A stretch of DNA of 64,000 nucleotides from the NCBI GenBank assembly GCA_036346255.1, contig CM070628.1:9191840-9255839 (forward strand), written 5' to 3'. Below the pieces are notes generated by a model that worked only from the letters and a program-made list of their open reading frames with translations, did not search any database and was not told the origin of the DNA. Source of the DNA: Ampelocalamus luodianensis. Lineage: Eukaryota; Streptophyta; Magnoliopsida; Poales; Poaceae. The first letter of the stretch is position 1, and the number at the start of each line of letters is the position of its first letter. Of the stretch, positions 47,301 through 58,816 are shown in pieces. Position numbers and translations under genes: made by a program.

Positions 47301-47832
47301 GGTTCTCAATTAGCGGGTAAGTAAAACTTTTACCTGCTGCTAAATTGTTTTATCTTCTCGTAAAATTGTTTTATCTAATTAATCCTTACTCCATTCAGAG
47401 CGATTAACTAAAATAGAACAACTCCACGAGGCTTCGACTTGTACCCAGGAGGAGATGAAGTCGATAAAGATCAATCTTCAAGACAACATTTCGCTTCTGA
47501 GCAATGTACTCAACGGGCTTCGTGTCGGGAAGGTTACTCCCCGTGAAGACACGATGGCCGCTCATACGAGTGCCATTGGGGAACAAGTCGGTACGCTGCA
47601 AGAGTTGGTGTCTACTCTGAAGACCAACTAGAATGACTCGATAAGGGAAGCGGTCAAAGGAGTTGTGAGCTTTGTTTTAGCAAAGCTCAAGGCCCGTGAC
47701 CCCAACCTTAATCCTCATTTTGTTGAAGTCGACTTGATCGCACCAATCAAGCGTAAAAGCCGATCAAGAGATGCAATCACTGGTGAGAAGGTCGCGGAGG
47801 AGATGCAGATAGACTCTCCTTTATCAGAGTAG
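44311..47832 (+). pseudogene. Antisense extra ORF of Tat-B (Transposase_28-type), multi-exon, broken
   Basis: The ATG at 44311 gives MDDAKMKALVAAEKIPEDYS. After a frameshift follow HPFLTLVLEHFGVELENLGP, SVFVYLCEAYLGISADLKLF and, in another frame, WPGWKKMWFYWEVTKEDTSD. This is the 'putative gypsy type transposon' (Transposase_28) pattern. Exon 1 ends at GATTACAAGGACG|GTAAGT (near 44990) and joins near 45069 in frame to PQGEIYARVRLICEKS. Later exons encode a basic region (KSPPAKKRRLVMVGDKGGSS), an Ala/Val/Thr/Glu-rich part (46079-46370) and coiled-coil segments, ending in DSPLSE with a TAG at 47830. The ORF faces gag-pol and lies between pol and the 3' LTR. Its role is unknown. Frameshifts in exon 1 and the basic exon suggest it is not intact here. 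Confidence 0.72.
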
Positions 47833-48239
47833 TCTGTAATATGAACTCGTAAAGACAAGTCTTTTTTGGTGATGTATAAATATATGATCCTTTCTTCTTT
47901 CCTGCAAATTATCTCATAGAGTAGTTAGTAACTCGTAAGATAATAAAAAAGGAAGAAATAATCGCACAGATATGAGCGATTCCTCCTTTCTCCTTCTTTT
48001 TCCCGCAAATCATCTTGTAGAGTAGTGAGTAATTGCACGATGATAACTCTGAAAAACTAAGACTAAGAAATGAAGTCATGTTTATAACTTTATCCTAGCC
48101 CCCGACTATTTACTTAGTTTATTAGGAATAAACTAAGAAAATAGTAAAGAAAGGGTTTCTGAAAACAGAGAGGTTTGTTCGACTTATAGTTCTCGTATAT
48201 CGATTATCTTGCACTAGTTGAAAGAGTGGAAACAGATCG

Positions 48240-48800
48240 ACGCTAGGAAGTTCCCTCTAGTGGGCAGAGCCACGTGTAGAGAAAAAAGACTTCGACTAGG
48301 TGATGTTACGATCTCCAACTAGATTAATCAAATCAACAACGACAACTTGAGTAAAACAAACATCTAGAGTACTTTTAAAAATTCATTCGACTTTTTTCTT
48401 TGTACCTGATAAGGTTGCCCTGGCAGCAAGAGTAGGAAACATAACAACGCTAGGAAGTTCCTACTAGTGAGCAGGACCACGTGTAGAAAGGAGAAGCTTC
48501 GACTAGGTGTGTTTCTTCCTCCGACTAGTTAAAACCAATCAAGTTAACCGGAAGCGGTCGAACGAATCTCAAAAGTGCACTCTTCTTAGAATATTTTTCA
48601 AAATGAATAAATAATCTAAGGTGACATGAATGTGCTTAAAAATTTTAGACCATGTTTTTGAGCCCAAAAAAGCTTTGTACTGGTAGCAATAGTTAAGAAC
48701 AAAGCGACACTAGGAAGCTCCTTCCAGCAGGCAGTACCACATGCAGAGAGGAGAGACTTCGACTAGATGTGATGTCCTTTCTCCGACCAGTGTAAAGGGG
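48240..48800. repeat. Three imperfect direct repeats with G-box-like cores
   Basis: Copies of about 85-90 bp start near 48241, 48448 and 48708. Each reads CTAGGAAG(T/C)TCC, then a GCAG..CCACGTG-like core (CACATG in the third) and GACTTCGACTAG or AGCTTCGACTAG. They lie between the end of the antisense ORF (47832) and the end of pol (48898). Confidence 0.8.
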
Positions 48801-48897
48801 AAATGAGCAGATGAATTATGGTCGAAAATAAAAGCGAAATTCAAAAAGAGACAAAAAAGATAGGAAGAACCTCATACTTTATTATCGTAGAAGCTTG

Positions 48898-48952
48898 TTA
48901 CTCATAGAATTTGCGTAACTGGTCAATGTTCCAAGAGTTTGAGAGAACGCGG
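48898..48952 (-). pseudogene. Tat-B integrase C-terminal end (left of the solo LTR)
   Basis: The minus strand reads NSWNIDQLRKFYE and a TAA at 48900-48898, the typical last residues of a Tat pol. It continues across the solo LTR into 52081-53070. Confidence 0.7.
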
Positions 48953-51900
48953 TGTAACATCCCAATTTTCTGAGTTTAATTTTTTTAAAATAGTTAGTAG
49001 GAAGAAAAAACACCATTTGGTTTTATCTGAATTTAATTCAAAAGCTTAATATTGGACTTTGCAATCAAAAACATTTAATGTGAATAATTCCAACATGAAT
49101 AATAGTCAAAACTATTTTAATTGGGTTCTATGTGCTCAGATATATTTTCTAGATTTTTCTAGAATTTTTCTGAGTTCATTTGCTATTTTCTATTGCTTAT
49201 TTGAATTTCTGGTATTTTCTAAAATATAAAAGCTATTTAAAATCTCAGAAAACCCTTCGGGCCGAATTCCCTAACCCGGCCCAGTCCTATTCCCCTTTCC
49301 GGCCCAAACCCCGCGCGCAGCCCAGCTCGCCCACGCCGCCTCCGACTGACATGCGGGCCCCGCATGTCAGCCTCTTCTCTCTCTCCGAGTGCCCCGCTCA
49401 TTCTTCACCGTTCGATCTTGGATGGACAGTCAGATCTTTTGAGTCTGTTCATAGCTGCTCCGTTTCGCACGCGTCCGCGTCAGAGCCCCAGCCGCTGATG
49501 TGTGGGTCCCACCCCGCCACATCATCGCTGCCTCCGAACCGTTAGGGATTCGCGCGCGCGCTTATCCCGCTTTGGGCGTTCGTGCTCGGACTCTCCCGAC
49601 GCCGCTATATAAGGAGAGGTAGCCCTCGCGCCCGCACCCAACCTCGCCGCCATCGCCTCGCCAACCCTAGCCGCCACAGGAGCTCGAAGATTCAATCTCG
49701 CTGCCGCCAATTCCGACGAGCCCGCACGCTGTCGTCAATGCCGCCCGAGCTTCGTGGTTTGCACCGCTAGTATCGCACGGAGCTTCGCTACCTCATGGTG
49801 GCCTTCGTTTCGCCGGAGCGTCGTCGTAGCCCCGATTCCGTCGAGCCCGTGAGCCTTTCGCCGCCTAAACCTCGCCGCCGGTCGCCGCCGCCGCCTGCGG
49901 CGGTGAGCCCTTGTCGAGTTCGCCGCACTCGACACGCCTGTACCATCCACCCGGTGAAGCCTCGCCGCTCGCGTAACCTTGGTTCCCGAGCCGCCGCCGG
50001 TGGTTCGCGTCGATGCCACTACATCGCCAAGACGCACCCCACCGCGCATATCACGTGTGTGGCGCCGTGTCGCCAGCACGCAGCGCGCCGCTGGCACCGC
50101 CCACCTGGTCTCCAGATCCGAGGCTCGGTGAGCTTAGTCCACCGTGAGCCATATCGCTGACATGTGGGTCCCACATGTCAATGTTTTCTTTTTATTTCTT
50201 TTAATTCCCAAAATCCCTGTGCTGATGTCATGCTTGCGCAATAATATGATTTTTCTGTTAAGAAATAATTCGGAAATTCCAGAAAATCCAATTTAGGGTT
50301 TCTTTAGATTTTCAATCTTCCAGAGCCCATAACTTTTGCATCCGAACTCTGATTTAGCCCATTCAATTTCCTAAATTTATCTAAATTCGAGCTCTATTTA
50401 TCCAACATTTTTTTTATTTTTTGAAGTTTGTTTTGCCTTTTTTATTTATTTGTTTTATTTATTTGTCTCGTTTGCGAGTAGACGTCGATTCGTCGAGGAA
50501 TTTTGGAGAAGAAGGAGCACGTCAAGATAAGACCAGTACATGGACCTTTTTCAAGGTAAGTCATACCTTTGATCATTTAAAACCCAGTTTTCAAATTACT
50601 TTGTTTCAAAGTATTGCATTCTACTTTAATTATTTATTTAAATGCTTTTGGGCATAGTTATCATCCAAATTGTTATCATCGCTTTGACTTTGTATGTCAT
50701 AATTCCTTGTCACCCTAGACTGGTTTATTAGTTGGTAATATTGTAGCACCAACGTGGGTTGGTTAGATGCGAGTACAATTGCTTAGCCATGCTATGAGTC
50801 TCACATCTCATGTAAGTGCAAATATTCAATTTGACTAAGTGACTATGGAACTTTGTGTAAAACTGTGTGCTATGTGTTATTACTTCGTGATAGCTTGTGT
50901 TGCACTTAAACCAATTGGGTGGGAAAGGATTTAGACCGATGCAAGTGGTGGATACTTTGTGATATGGTGGACTTTGTGAATGGGAATGATAATCTTTGTG
51001 ACCTAGTTAGAAAATAGAAGTCTTGCCTTGGTCAATTAAGGACTTAACTTTGTGCGCCATTGAACTCGAGCTCACTGCATGCGACCACATGCCCGGTATG
51101 GGACGGCCTAACTTAGTAGGTTATGGATTCTTGGCATTGATTACTCGTGGTAGGTTAGGCTATGGGTGGAGTGTGTACTACAAGGTAGTCGCATCACGGG
51201 CGGTTCGCCGTGTCCCCGCCCGCCGTGTGTGTTATGCCAAAGCGCCCGCTTGGGTTGGCCTAGCGGTTTGTAAGCACATCGGGAGTGTCAATGTTAAGAT
51301 GAAGTTCCTGAACCGTTTTGTTATGATTAGTGCTTGCTACACTAGTTGTATCGTGTGGGTAAAGTGTACAACCTCTGCAGAGTGTTAAATCAATCTATTC
51401 AAATAGTCGCGTCCGCGGTCATGGACATGCTCGGGGATTTCACACGAGGGGTAGTTTTCATAAAATGTTTGGGATGGGAGCTATGTGATCTAAGTCATGT
51501 GGCTATGTGAAATAATCTATTTAGCTTTGTGTATTTGTGGAAACAACTGTTAAATTGATATTGTCTAATTGTTTTGAACTACATTTCAATCTATTATTGT
51601 ATTCAAATTGTAAATGTTGCTTTTATGCAAAAGAACCACAGAAGCCTTTTCTTTGGAATAAAACCGCTTCTATAAATTGCATCTGTGGTATGATTTGTGA
51701 GTACGGTTGTGTACTCACGCTTGTTGTAAAACTTGAGCCCAAACCTCTGTAAGAGGAGGAGTCTACGCCGCTCGAGGAGGAGTTCGCCAAGGTCGCCGAT
51801 CGTTAATGTCCGGATCCCGCCGGTTGCTCGTGGTGAATTGATGGGATCTACGAAGTTATTTCGCTCACGCTATTTTATTCTCTGTTAGTTCTGCGTGGCG

Positions 51901-52080
51901 CAATAAGTGTAAACCCGACTATAAGGTCAAAACCCTTATTTGTTATTCAAACTAATCATTTACTTTATTTATCGCTTGTGTGGATTGGTATTCACCTATG
52001 TTGACACCTGTGTACTAGCGTGATCCTCGACTAGTGCATTATACATAGAGGGTTCCAGATCGAAATTTTGGGTCCCGACA
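48953..52080 (+). mobile_element. Solo LTR (3128 bp) inside the Tat-B integrase
   Basis: Begins TGTAACATCCCAATTTTCTG and ends TTTTGGGTCCCGACA. The flanks CGCGG (48948-48952) and CGCGC (52081-52085) are a 5 bp duplication with one change. The integrase reading resumes across it. It contains the GC-rich block (49260-50160), the CAAGGTAAG motif (about 50548) and the block TGTACAACCTCTGCAGAGTG (51365-51384), shared with 188-5834 and 58981-62090. ORFs in the GC-rich part are not considered genes. Confidence 0.88.
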
Positions 52081-53070
52081 CGCGCCATCTTCCATTGCAA
52101 GTCGCATCGATCCCGACGCGCATTCGCCGACCACGTTGTAAGGACCTTCCCACTTGGGGAAAGTTTGTTCCGATTAGATCGATTGATAAGCCTCAATACC
52201 AAGTCACCTACAACATGGTCGCGAGGTTGACCTACGATCGTAGTATCCATGCGCAGGCTTGTTGGTAGACTACCGATTGGATTAAGGCCCGGCTCTTTTT
52301 TCCTCGAGCGAGTGTTAATGTCGTCCGCTCGGTTGTTCTTGAATGGAGTCGTTAAACTTTTTGACTCGTGCTGACTGATATTTAGTTCGACTAAGCATGG
52401 CTTCGCACCAAAGATTAGAAAGAAAGGTGTTTCTCCCGTAGCTCGGCTAGTCGTCGCATTTAATTGCCCATAATACGAGGGTAATTCTTGTACCCAAGCC
52501 CCGAGCGCTTTATAGGTCGATCAAGACTCGTGTCTTGATTCCTTCATTATCCGCCATTCGCTCTTTCGATCGCCGCTGCTTTTAACACAAACGAGTTCCC
52601 AACTCGCCGCAAAATTCCCAAATTTTGCGTCAGAAATTGTTTGCCATTGTCTGTGATGATTCGACTTGGTACTCCAAATCGAGTGATCACACATCTCATC
52701 ATGAACCATTTTGCTGCTTCCGTTGTTATCCCAGTTACAGACTCAACTTCTATCCATTTTGTGAACGTGTCAATAGCCACAAAAAGGAATTCGAATCCAC
52801 TTGGAGCTCTGGGTAACGGTCCTAGGATATCAAGACCCTAGGTCGCAGAAGGCCAAGATAGAGGAATTGTTTGCAATACCTGAGCCGGTTGGTGTATTTG
52901 CCTGCTATGAAACTGACAATTTACACACTTTCTGACCAGCTCCTTGGCATCATAAAGGGCTGTTGGCCAATAAAAACCTTATCAGAAGGCTTTATCGACC
53001 AGTATTCTGTAAGAAGCATGAGTTTCACAGATACCTCCGTGTATGTCGTGAAGGAGTTTTAATCCTTCGC
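52081..53070 (-). pseudogene. Tat-B integrase core (broken)
   Basis: The catalytic core is plain at 52780-52600: MAIDTFTKWIEVESVTGITT, FGVPSRIITDNGKQF. It includes the first Asp in AIDTF and the second in TDNG. A frameshift follows. The HHCC zinc region should lie at 52870-53060 (broken). The C-terminal part runs to 52081 and continues left of the solo LTR. Confidence 0.85.
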
Positions 53071-53071
53071 T

Positions 53072-54240
53072 CTACGGAATACATCGCATGAGCACCCCTT
53101 GTGTTCCTTTTTTATAAAGGACACCTTCGACCAAAGTATACATTTTGGCCTTTCGGGATAATCGATCTGCTTCGAGATCGTCGTCAGGTATGGAACCCGT
53201 CTGAAGATACTTGTAGATGGGTGTCATCCAGGTATCTTCGTACTCTAGAGAGGTTGTTTCCATAGGAGGCGTCTCTAGTTCTTCAACTAGAGACGGTTTC
53301 TGTATTTGTTCTAGAAACACCCCTTTCGGTATTGGGGATCGGGAGGAAGCTAGACGAGCCAGTTGGTCTGCGGGGAAATTATCCTTTCGAGAGATAAATT
53401 GTACCTCAAATCCCAAAAAGTTCTTTTCTAACTTTCGAACTTTCGATAAGTACCCGGACATGGTCGGATTAGAGCACTGGTACTCTTTTCCGACTTGATT
53501 CACAACTAGTTGAGAGTCTCTCTCACGAGTAGTCGTCGAATCGAGACCGCTTTGCGGCTCGTGATACCGACTAGCAAACCTTCGTGATCTCGCCACGTTA
53601 TTAGTGGTCCAAAGTTTAATTGTATGACATACTTTAAGGTCTCTCCCAGAGGATATTCCAGACCACCCCACTTCGAGCCGCTTATCGTAAGTGACCCGTC
53701 AGTACATCGCCCATCGGTCGGGAATCGCATTAGGGATCTTGAACAGTTCAGATTTGTCCATTCGGCGACAAAGTCCGCCAAGATCTCGAGATTTTATGGC
53801 CGTTCGGGACACGAAATGGATGTCGAACGCCCCAAGCTCGATCGACTATTTTGCCATGCGCCCCGCTATTTCTCTATTCTCGAGGATCGCCCTGGCGGGA
53901 AACTCGACGGCACGACTAGTTTGTGTGTCGAAAATAATGCCGCAGACTTCCTCAAGACATGAGGAGGGCATATAAAAGTTTTTGAACTCGAGGGTAACGC
54001 CTTAGGTCCGTAAAACTTCGCTATCGAGTAAACCGGTCGTTGTATCGCTCACGTTCTACGCATCAAGATTACGCCATCGCTCGTGGCGTGGCAGCTAGAT
54101 AAATTAAGAGCGTCTCTCCTGGTTTCAGGGAAACCAGAACAGGAGCACTCGTAAGATACCTCTTGACTTCCTCAAAGGCTATGTTAGCCTCTTCTGACCA
54201 CTCGAAGCCCTCATGTTTCCTTAGAAGTTTGAAGAAAGGC
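53072..54240 (-). pseudogene. Tat-B RNase H and linker (broken)
   Basis: The part at 53671-53072 includes ERDSQLVVNQVGKEYQCSNP, LEKNFLGFEVQFISRKDNFP and ADQLARLASSRSPIP, the end of the gypsy RNase H-like domain, followed by the chain leading to the integrase zinc finger (LSRKAKMYTLVEGVLYKKGT). Upstream, 53781-53600 reads MADFVAEWTNLNCS and DGSLTISGSKWGG, the catalytic DGS-type motif of RNase H. The RT thumb and connection (53960-54240) are frameshifted. Confidence 0.82.
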
Positions 54241-54302
54241 ATTCATTTTTCTCCCAGGCGTGCGATGAAACGACTTAATGCCGCCATGCATCCTGTGAGT
54301 TT

Positions 54303-55160
54303 CTAGACTTCTTTTTTCGTGATCGGGGGGCACATCTGAGTGATGACTTTTATCTTTTCAGGATTTGCTTCGATTCCTCGTGCAGAGATCAAGAATCCAA
54401 GCAATTTTCCTGAAGATACCCCGAACACACACTTCTCGGGATTAAGCTTCAAGTGGTGTTTTCTGAGGTTGTCGAAAGTCCCCTGCAAGTCTGTGATATG
54501 ATTGAGCCGTTTGCTGCTTTTTACGACTAGATCATCAACGTAGGCTTCCAAGTTCGGCCTAGTTGAGAAGCAAAAGTCGTTTGCATCAAACGCTGAAAGG
54601 AAACCCCAACATTTTTTAAGCCGAATGGCATTTTGACATAGCAAAATATTCCAAACGGTGTAATAAATGCGGTCTTCTCCTCATCTTCTCGACATACTTA
54701 TCCGTGGTAACAGAGTATGCATTTAGAAAACTCAACATCTCACATCCTCGCAAGAGAGTAAACCAATTGATCGACACGAGGTAAAGGGAAATCATCTTTT
54801 GGACAGCTTTATTAAGATCAAGAAAGTCTACGACATACGCCATTTGCCATTCAACTTTCTAACCATTACGGTGGTTGGCCAACCACTCCGGTGGTTAACT
54901 CTCTTATGAAGCCCGCTTTAAGCAACTTGTCCAATTCTGACCTAATAGCATCTCGTCGATCAGGGGCAAATCTCCGTAACTTCTGTTTTACGGGTACTTT
55001 ATTAGGCCGTAAGGCTAGCCTGTGCTCGATCACTTCCCTGGGGACTCTGGGCCTGTCGGATGCTTGCCACACGAAGACATCTGCGTTTGCTCGGAGGAAA
55101 GTGATGAGGGCGTCTTCCTATTTGGGGTCGGAAGAATCCCCAATGCGAACAGTCTTCGAG
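54303..55160 (-). pseudogene. Tat-B reverse transcriptase (broken)
   Basis: RT begins near 55072 (PRVPREVIEHRLALRPNKVP, DAIRSELDKLLKAGFIREL). AYVVDFLDLNKA follows near 54840, and the catalytic LEAYVDDLVVKSSKR near 54530-54555, then KCVFGVSSGKLLGFLISARG. Stops and frameshifts between 54600 and 54860 remove the palm motif that carries the first catalytic Asp. Confidence 0.86.
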
Positions 55161-55231
55161 AGTTCCCCCGCGTCCAGAGGACCTCTTTGACCTAGTCGTT
55201 TGGCTTAGGTGCAGCTTTAGGCTTCGACTTG

Positions 55232-55640
55232 CTAGTCGGTCGATTGCCTCGAGTTGGTAGTTGTCCAACCATCTCGAGGAGCGACTGCCGCAGAGTGCGC
55301 CATCTTCTTATCACAGTATATTGTGATTACTCCTTTGGAACCTGGCATCTTAAGACATTGATACTCATAATGCGTAGCTATTAAGAATCTTGCCAAAGTA
55401 GGTCGTCCGAGTATAGCATTATATGCCGTATTGAAATCGACCACGTCATAGGAGACTTTCTCTGTCCTGAAATTGCTTGGTGAGCGAAACGTTAAAGGAA
55501 GAGAAACTTGGCCAATTGGTTTGGCCGAGGACCCCGGTACGATTCCATGAAATGAATATTGTACCGGCCTTACCTTTGTCCTAGGTACCTGCATCTCGTC
55601 CAGGGTACTCGTAAACAGTATCCTTCTCGAAAGCAATGGT
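55232..55640 (-). pseudogene. Tat-B protease-RT linker
   Basis: A 134-codon stretch reads KVRPVQYSFHGIVPGSSAKP and SYDVVDFNTAYNAILGRPTL, ARFLIATHYEYQCLKMPGSK. This is the conserved segment between the aspartic protease and RT of Tat elements (F..xYNAILGRP). The protease active site itself was not found. Confidence 0.75.
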
Positions 55641-55689
55641 GATTTCCGACCACTTCGGTAGCTTATTGATGAGAGGTGAGTCGATTGTA

Positions 55690-58000
55690 TTTACTCGCGC
55701 CGATGACTTTTAATCGTTATCGTGACTGTATGCCGACGATCCTCCGTAGATGTGATCGATGGTGTGTTGTGGATCTTGAACGACATCTCTCCTCGCCATC
55801 GACTTTGCGCCCACTTGTTTGACCTACTGTTCAAGAGTAGGAAGTTGCCCTTTGCCAGAGTAGTAGTCTTCGAGTTTTCGTAGAAAAACTCGGCAGTTAC
55901 GAAGATCATGCCCTTCTTTTTTATGAAAAGGGCACTACCTGGGTTTATCATTCCTCTGATCTTGGCGCTTACCTTGGCCTCGATCGGGATTCTGTTTGGG
56001 GTTGTGTGACTCTTTGTCGCTTACGGCCAGGACCTCCTTAGAACCGGCAGCTGGAGATTTGTGTCTCTTTGCCTTGTTCTTGGATTTCTTAGCCTTTTTA
56101 TCCTTTTTTTACCACCTTCGCCTGCCTCCTGAGGGATATTATCTTCACGATCGATAGTATTATTCCACTCGACTGCTTCAGCAGCAGTCACATATCTATC
56201 GGCCATCTCAAAGAGTTCGCGACGGTGGCAGGTGGATGTAAAGCGATGTCCTCTATTATCCTTCTGCTGCGGACTCCCTGCTTGAAAGCCCTGATCACAG
56301 ATGAGTCAGAAACTTCCAGAATAGAATTTGAACTGATCAAGCGCTGATGAATTGGCGTAACGCTTCATGGTCGCTCGCCTTATCCGTGCGAGTCATCCTC
56401 TTTCGTATGTTGTAGGTGCCCTGGAAGTTCGCCAGCAAAAGGTCGCAAAGGTGCTGCCACGAGTAGATCGACTCGAATGGTTGGTGTAAAAGCCATGATC
56501 GAGCCGATCCTTCGAGTACAGTCGGAAGGTAATTCGCCATGACATGCTCTCCTCCTCCTGCTGCTCGGATAGCTGTAGTGTAGATCTGGAGGAATTCGAT
56601 AGTATTTTGGGTTTCATCGAACTTCTCCATATTCGCTAATCGAAAACGAGGCGGCCAGCGAACTGCTCGAAGGTCGGGTGAAAACGCCCGACACCCCGAG
56701 ATGACTTCTTGCCTCCTTCTTTGTAAAAAGGAAGGGTTAACGCCACCGGTGATCGTGATTTCGACGATATCCATCCACAGTGGGTGGACCTATGATAAGC
56801 CTCGCTTTACGAGGGAATACTCGATTTCGCTTGCCGTGCATTCTCGTCCCGGTGATGAAAGATCACCTCTCCGGGGCTTGTCGGTCTCTAAATGTCCAAC
56901 GAGCCTTCCTCGTGTCGGAGAACGACGTGAGCGAGTCATGTCGCCTCCCATGCGTTGAGCTATCCGAATGGTCGGCGTAAGACGGAGTCGCATCGCTACG
57001 ACTTCGGTTGTGGTCGCATTTAATACGCCGAGTTTGGCCATCGTGTTACAAATCCTTTGTGTGATCTCCCGCAAAGAGATCATACCCGTGCTCGAGCGAG
57101 TTCTTGGGTCGGATTTTCCAGCAAGTCGTTGATGTGCTGGAGCTCTTGAGCTTCCTCCGACTGGAAATAAGCGCGCTCGGGAAGGTTTTTCTGAGCCGCT
57201 ATTTTCTTCCGTCAGTTGTCTCGTAATAGCCTATATCGCACTTCGAGTTGGTTTTAATGGAGTGCGAGAATGTTGATGATGTACCGCACGTTCATTAAAG
57301 TGTTCGTCTCGTTCGTCAGCGGTGGCGCCCCTGCCATTGCCATGAGGGGGTATAGAGTATGCTTGTCGGGGAGCATCGTCAACCCTTCCTCTGGGAGAAT
57401 GATTCTTATCAGAGGGAAGGTCGAAGACCTCCCGTGGATGACCTCTACTTGTGCTCGAGGCCTCTCGCTGAGGAGTAGTCGAGCAACACCATCCGCGACT
57501 TGGAGTAAACCTCCAAGTAGGGGAACTTCGGGTTATAACCGTCTCCGTCCGCAGGTGGATCCTACGTCGGGATGGTTGGACTTGGAGGAACAGCGTGCTC
57601 GATCCTCTTCTCTGCGGAATCACCCGGAGAAAGAGGACCATTAGATGTCGATGGAGCTCCGAATGATGGCTTCGAACTGCCTTGCCAAGTCGCATCGCCT
57701 TGGGGACTCGAACACTTAGAGGAAAAACTCGTTATGTTGCGAATCTATCTCGAGGCGCCTCGTTGGTGGTCGTGTTGACCTTGCCCCTTGAGGAAGCCGG
57801 TTCCTTAGCCGGGCGATCGCTGCGGGGATGAGGATCCTCTTGACTCGCGGTGATGCGCCTCCGAGATATGACAGAAGATCTCCAGAGGCGACAATACCGT
57901 CGATGATTCGATACTTGGCTCGTAGTTGAAGCCGGCACCCATGTTGATGTCTCGCGAATCGCCAAGTCGAACCAATTCTCCTCGCTCCATTCTCCGCCAT
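55690..58000 (-). pseudogene. Tat-B gag (broken)
   Basis: The ATG at 58000 (MAENGARRIGSTWRFARHQH) starts 72 nt after the 5' LTR. The retrotransposon gag (capsid) domain is clear at 56774-56400: FRLANMEKFDETQNTIEFLQ, YLPTVLEGSARSWLLHQPF and WQHLCDLLLANFQGTYN. MADRYVTAAEAVEWNNTIDR lies at 56206-56150. A zinc-knuckle-like CPFHKKEGHDLRNC lies near 55895-55935. At least four frameshifts separate these parts. Confidence 0.85.
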
Positions 58001-58052
58001 GGTAGCATCAAAGAGAAAAGAAAGAACTGCTGACAAGGAATTACCGTAAGAT

Positions 58053-58070
58053 CCCCACTGCACGCGCCAA
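58053..58070 (-). other. Primer binding site of Tat-B
   Basis: TTGGCGCGTGCAGTGGGG read on the minus strand, 1 nt inside the 5' LTR. It shares the TTGGCGC start with the Tat-A PBS. Confidence 0.65.
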
Positions 58071-58071
58071 T

Positions 58072-58816
58072 TGTCGGTGTTTTAGAACCGATCTTACGAA
58101 AGATTGTTTGATTCGGGGTCTCCACAATTGATCACGCAGACGAAAGAGACACGGGGATTTTATACGAGTTCGGGCCTTCTCCGGTGAGAATAATAACCAT
58201 ACTCATGTGTGTATTGTATTGGGTATCTCGGATTACAATCGTGAAGGTCTTGCCCTAATGCTTCTACCGATCGTCTCTCCAAAAGCCTCTCCTTCACTAT
58301 CTCTAAAAGATACCTATTTATACTATCTTTGTTGGGGTAGTTGTCGCTCCAGTTAATTACGCCATTATTGCATAATAATGAGAGTAATTATCGGGTAGTA
58401 ACCCCATGTTGTTCAACGGTTATCAATCGAGATAGTGGGAATTATCTGTAGTTATTTCAGGTATAACTACGTAATTTGACTGCGCAGATCCTCACTAGTA
58501 AATGGGTCTTCTGACGGGTGAACCCAGCTAATTGTGAGGATGTCATAGCAGGGCTAGTCGAGCGTAACTTACGACAGCGGTAGTCGAGAAAGAGCTTACG
58601 ATCGCATCGGTCGAGAAAAGACTTACGACCGACGTAATCGTAGCAAGACTTACGATTACACTATAGTCGTAGAAATGGTTACGACTAGGGGGTGGTCGTA
58701 GAAGAGCTTACGACCACCTAACTTACTCCTCCCTTATAACATTAAGGGGTATACCATGTGACATCATATTACATGACTATGAAATAATAAAATGAGGATT
58801 TACCATATCCTCGTCA
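58072..58816 (-). repeat. 5' LTR of Tat-B
   Basis: The minus strand starts TGACGAGGATATGG (58816) and ends AACACCGACA (58072). It is nearly identical to 42991-43732. The palindromic array is at 58553-58720. Confidence 0.93.
58315..58322 (-). promoter_or_regulatory. TATA box in the Tat-B 5' LTR
   Basis: TATAAATA on the minus strand (plus TATTTATA), conserved in both LTRs. It predicts transcription from about 58285. The palindromic array would then lie in U3, roughly 230-400 bp upstream. Confidence 0.55.

Larger units (their letters stand above)
42991..58816 (-). mobile_element. Ty3/gypsy element of Tat type (Tat-B), nested in the 5' LTR of Tat-A
   Basis: LTRs of 742 bp (42991-43732) and 745 bp (58072-58816) are highly similar. 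The duplication CCGCT is at 42986-42990 and 58817-58821. On the minus strand the order is 5' LTR, PBS, gag, protease, RT, RNase H, integrase (stop at 48898), followed by an opposite-strand ORF (44311-47832) and the 3' LTR. The element spans 15.8 kb including the 3.1 kb solo LTR at 48953-52080. gag-pol is broken by many frameshifts even though the LTRs are close, so coding decay may predate this insertion (mobilised by a relative) or reflect sequence errors. Confidence 0.92.

Noticed and set aside
49260..50160. GC-rich ORFs in the second large LTR
   Set aside because: No domains; LTR leader-type sequence shared with the other family members.
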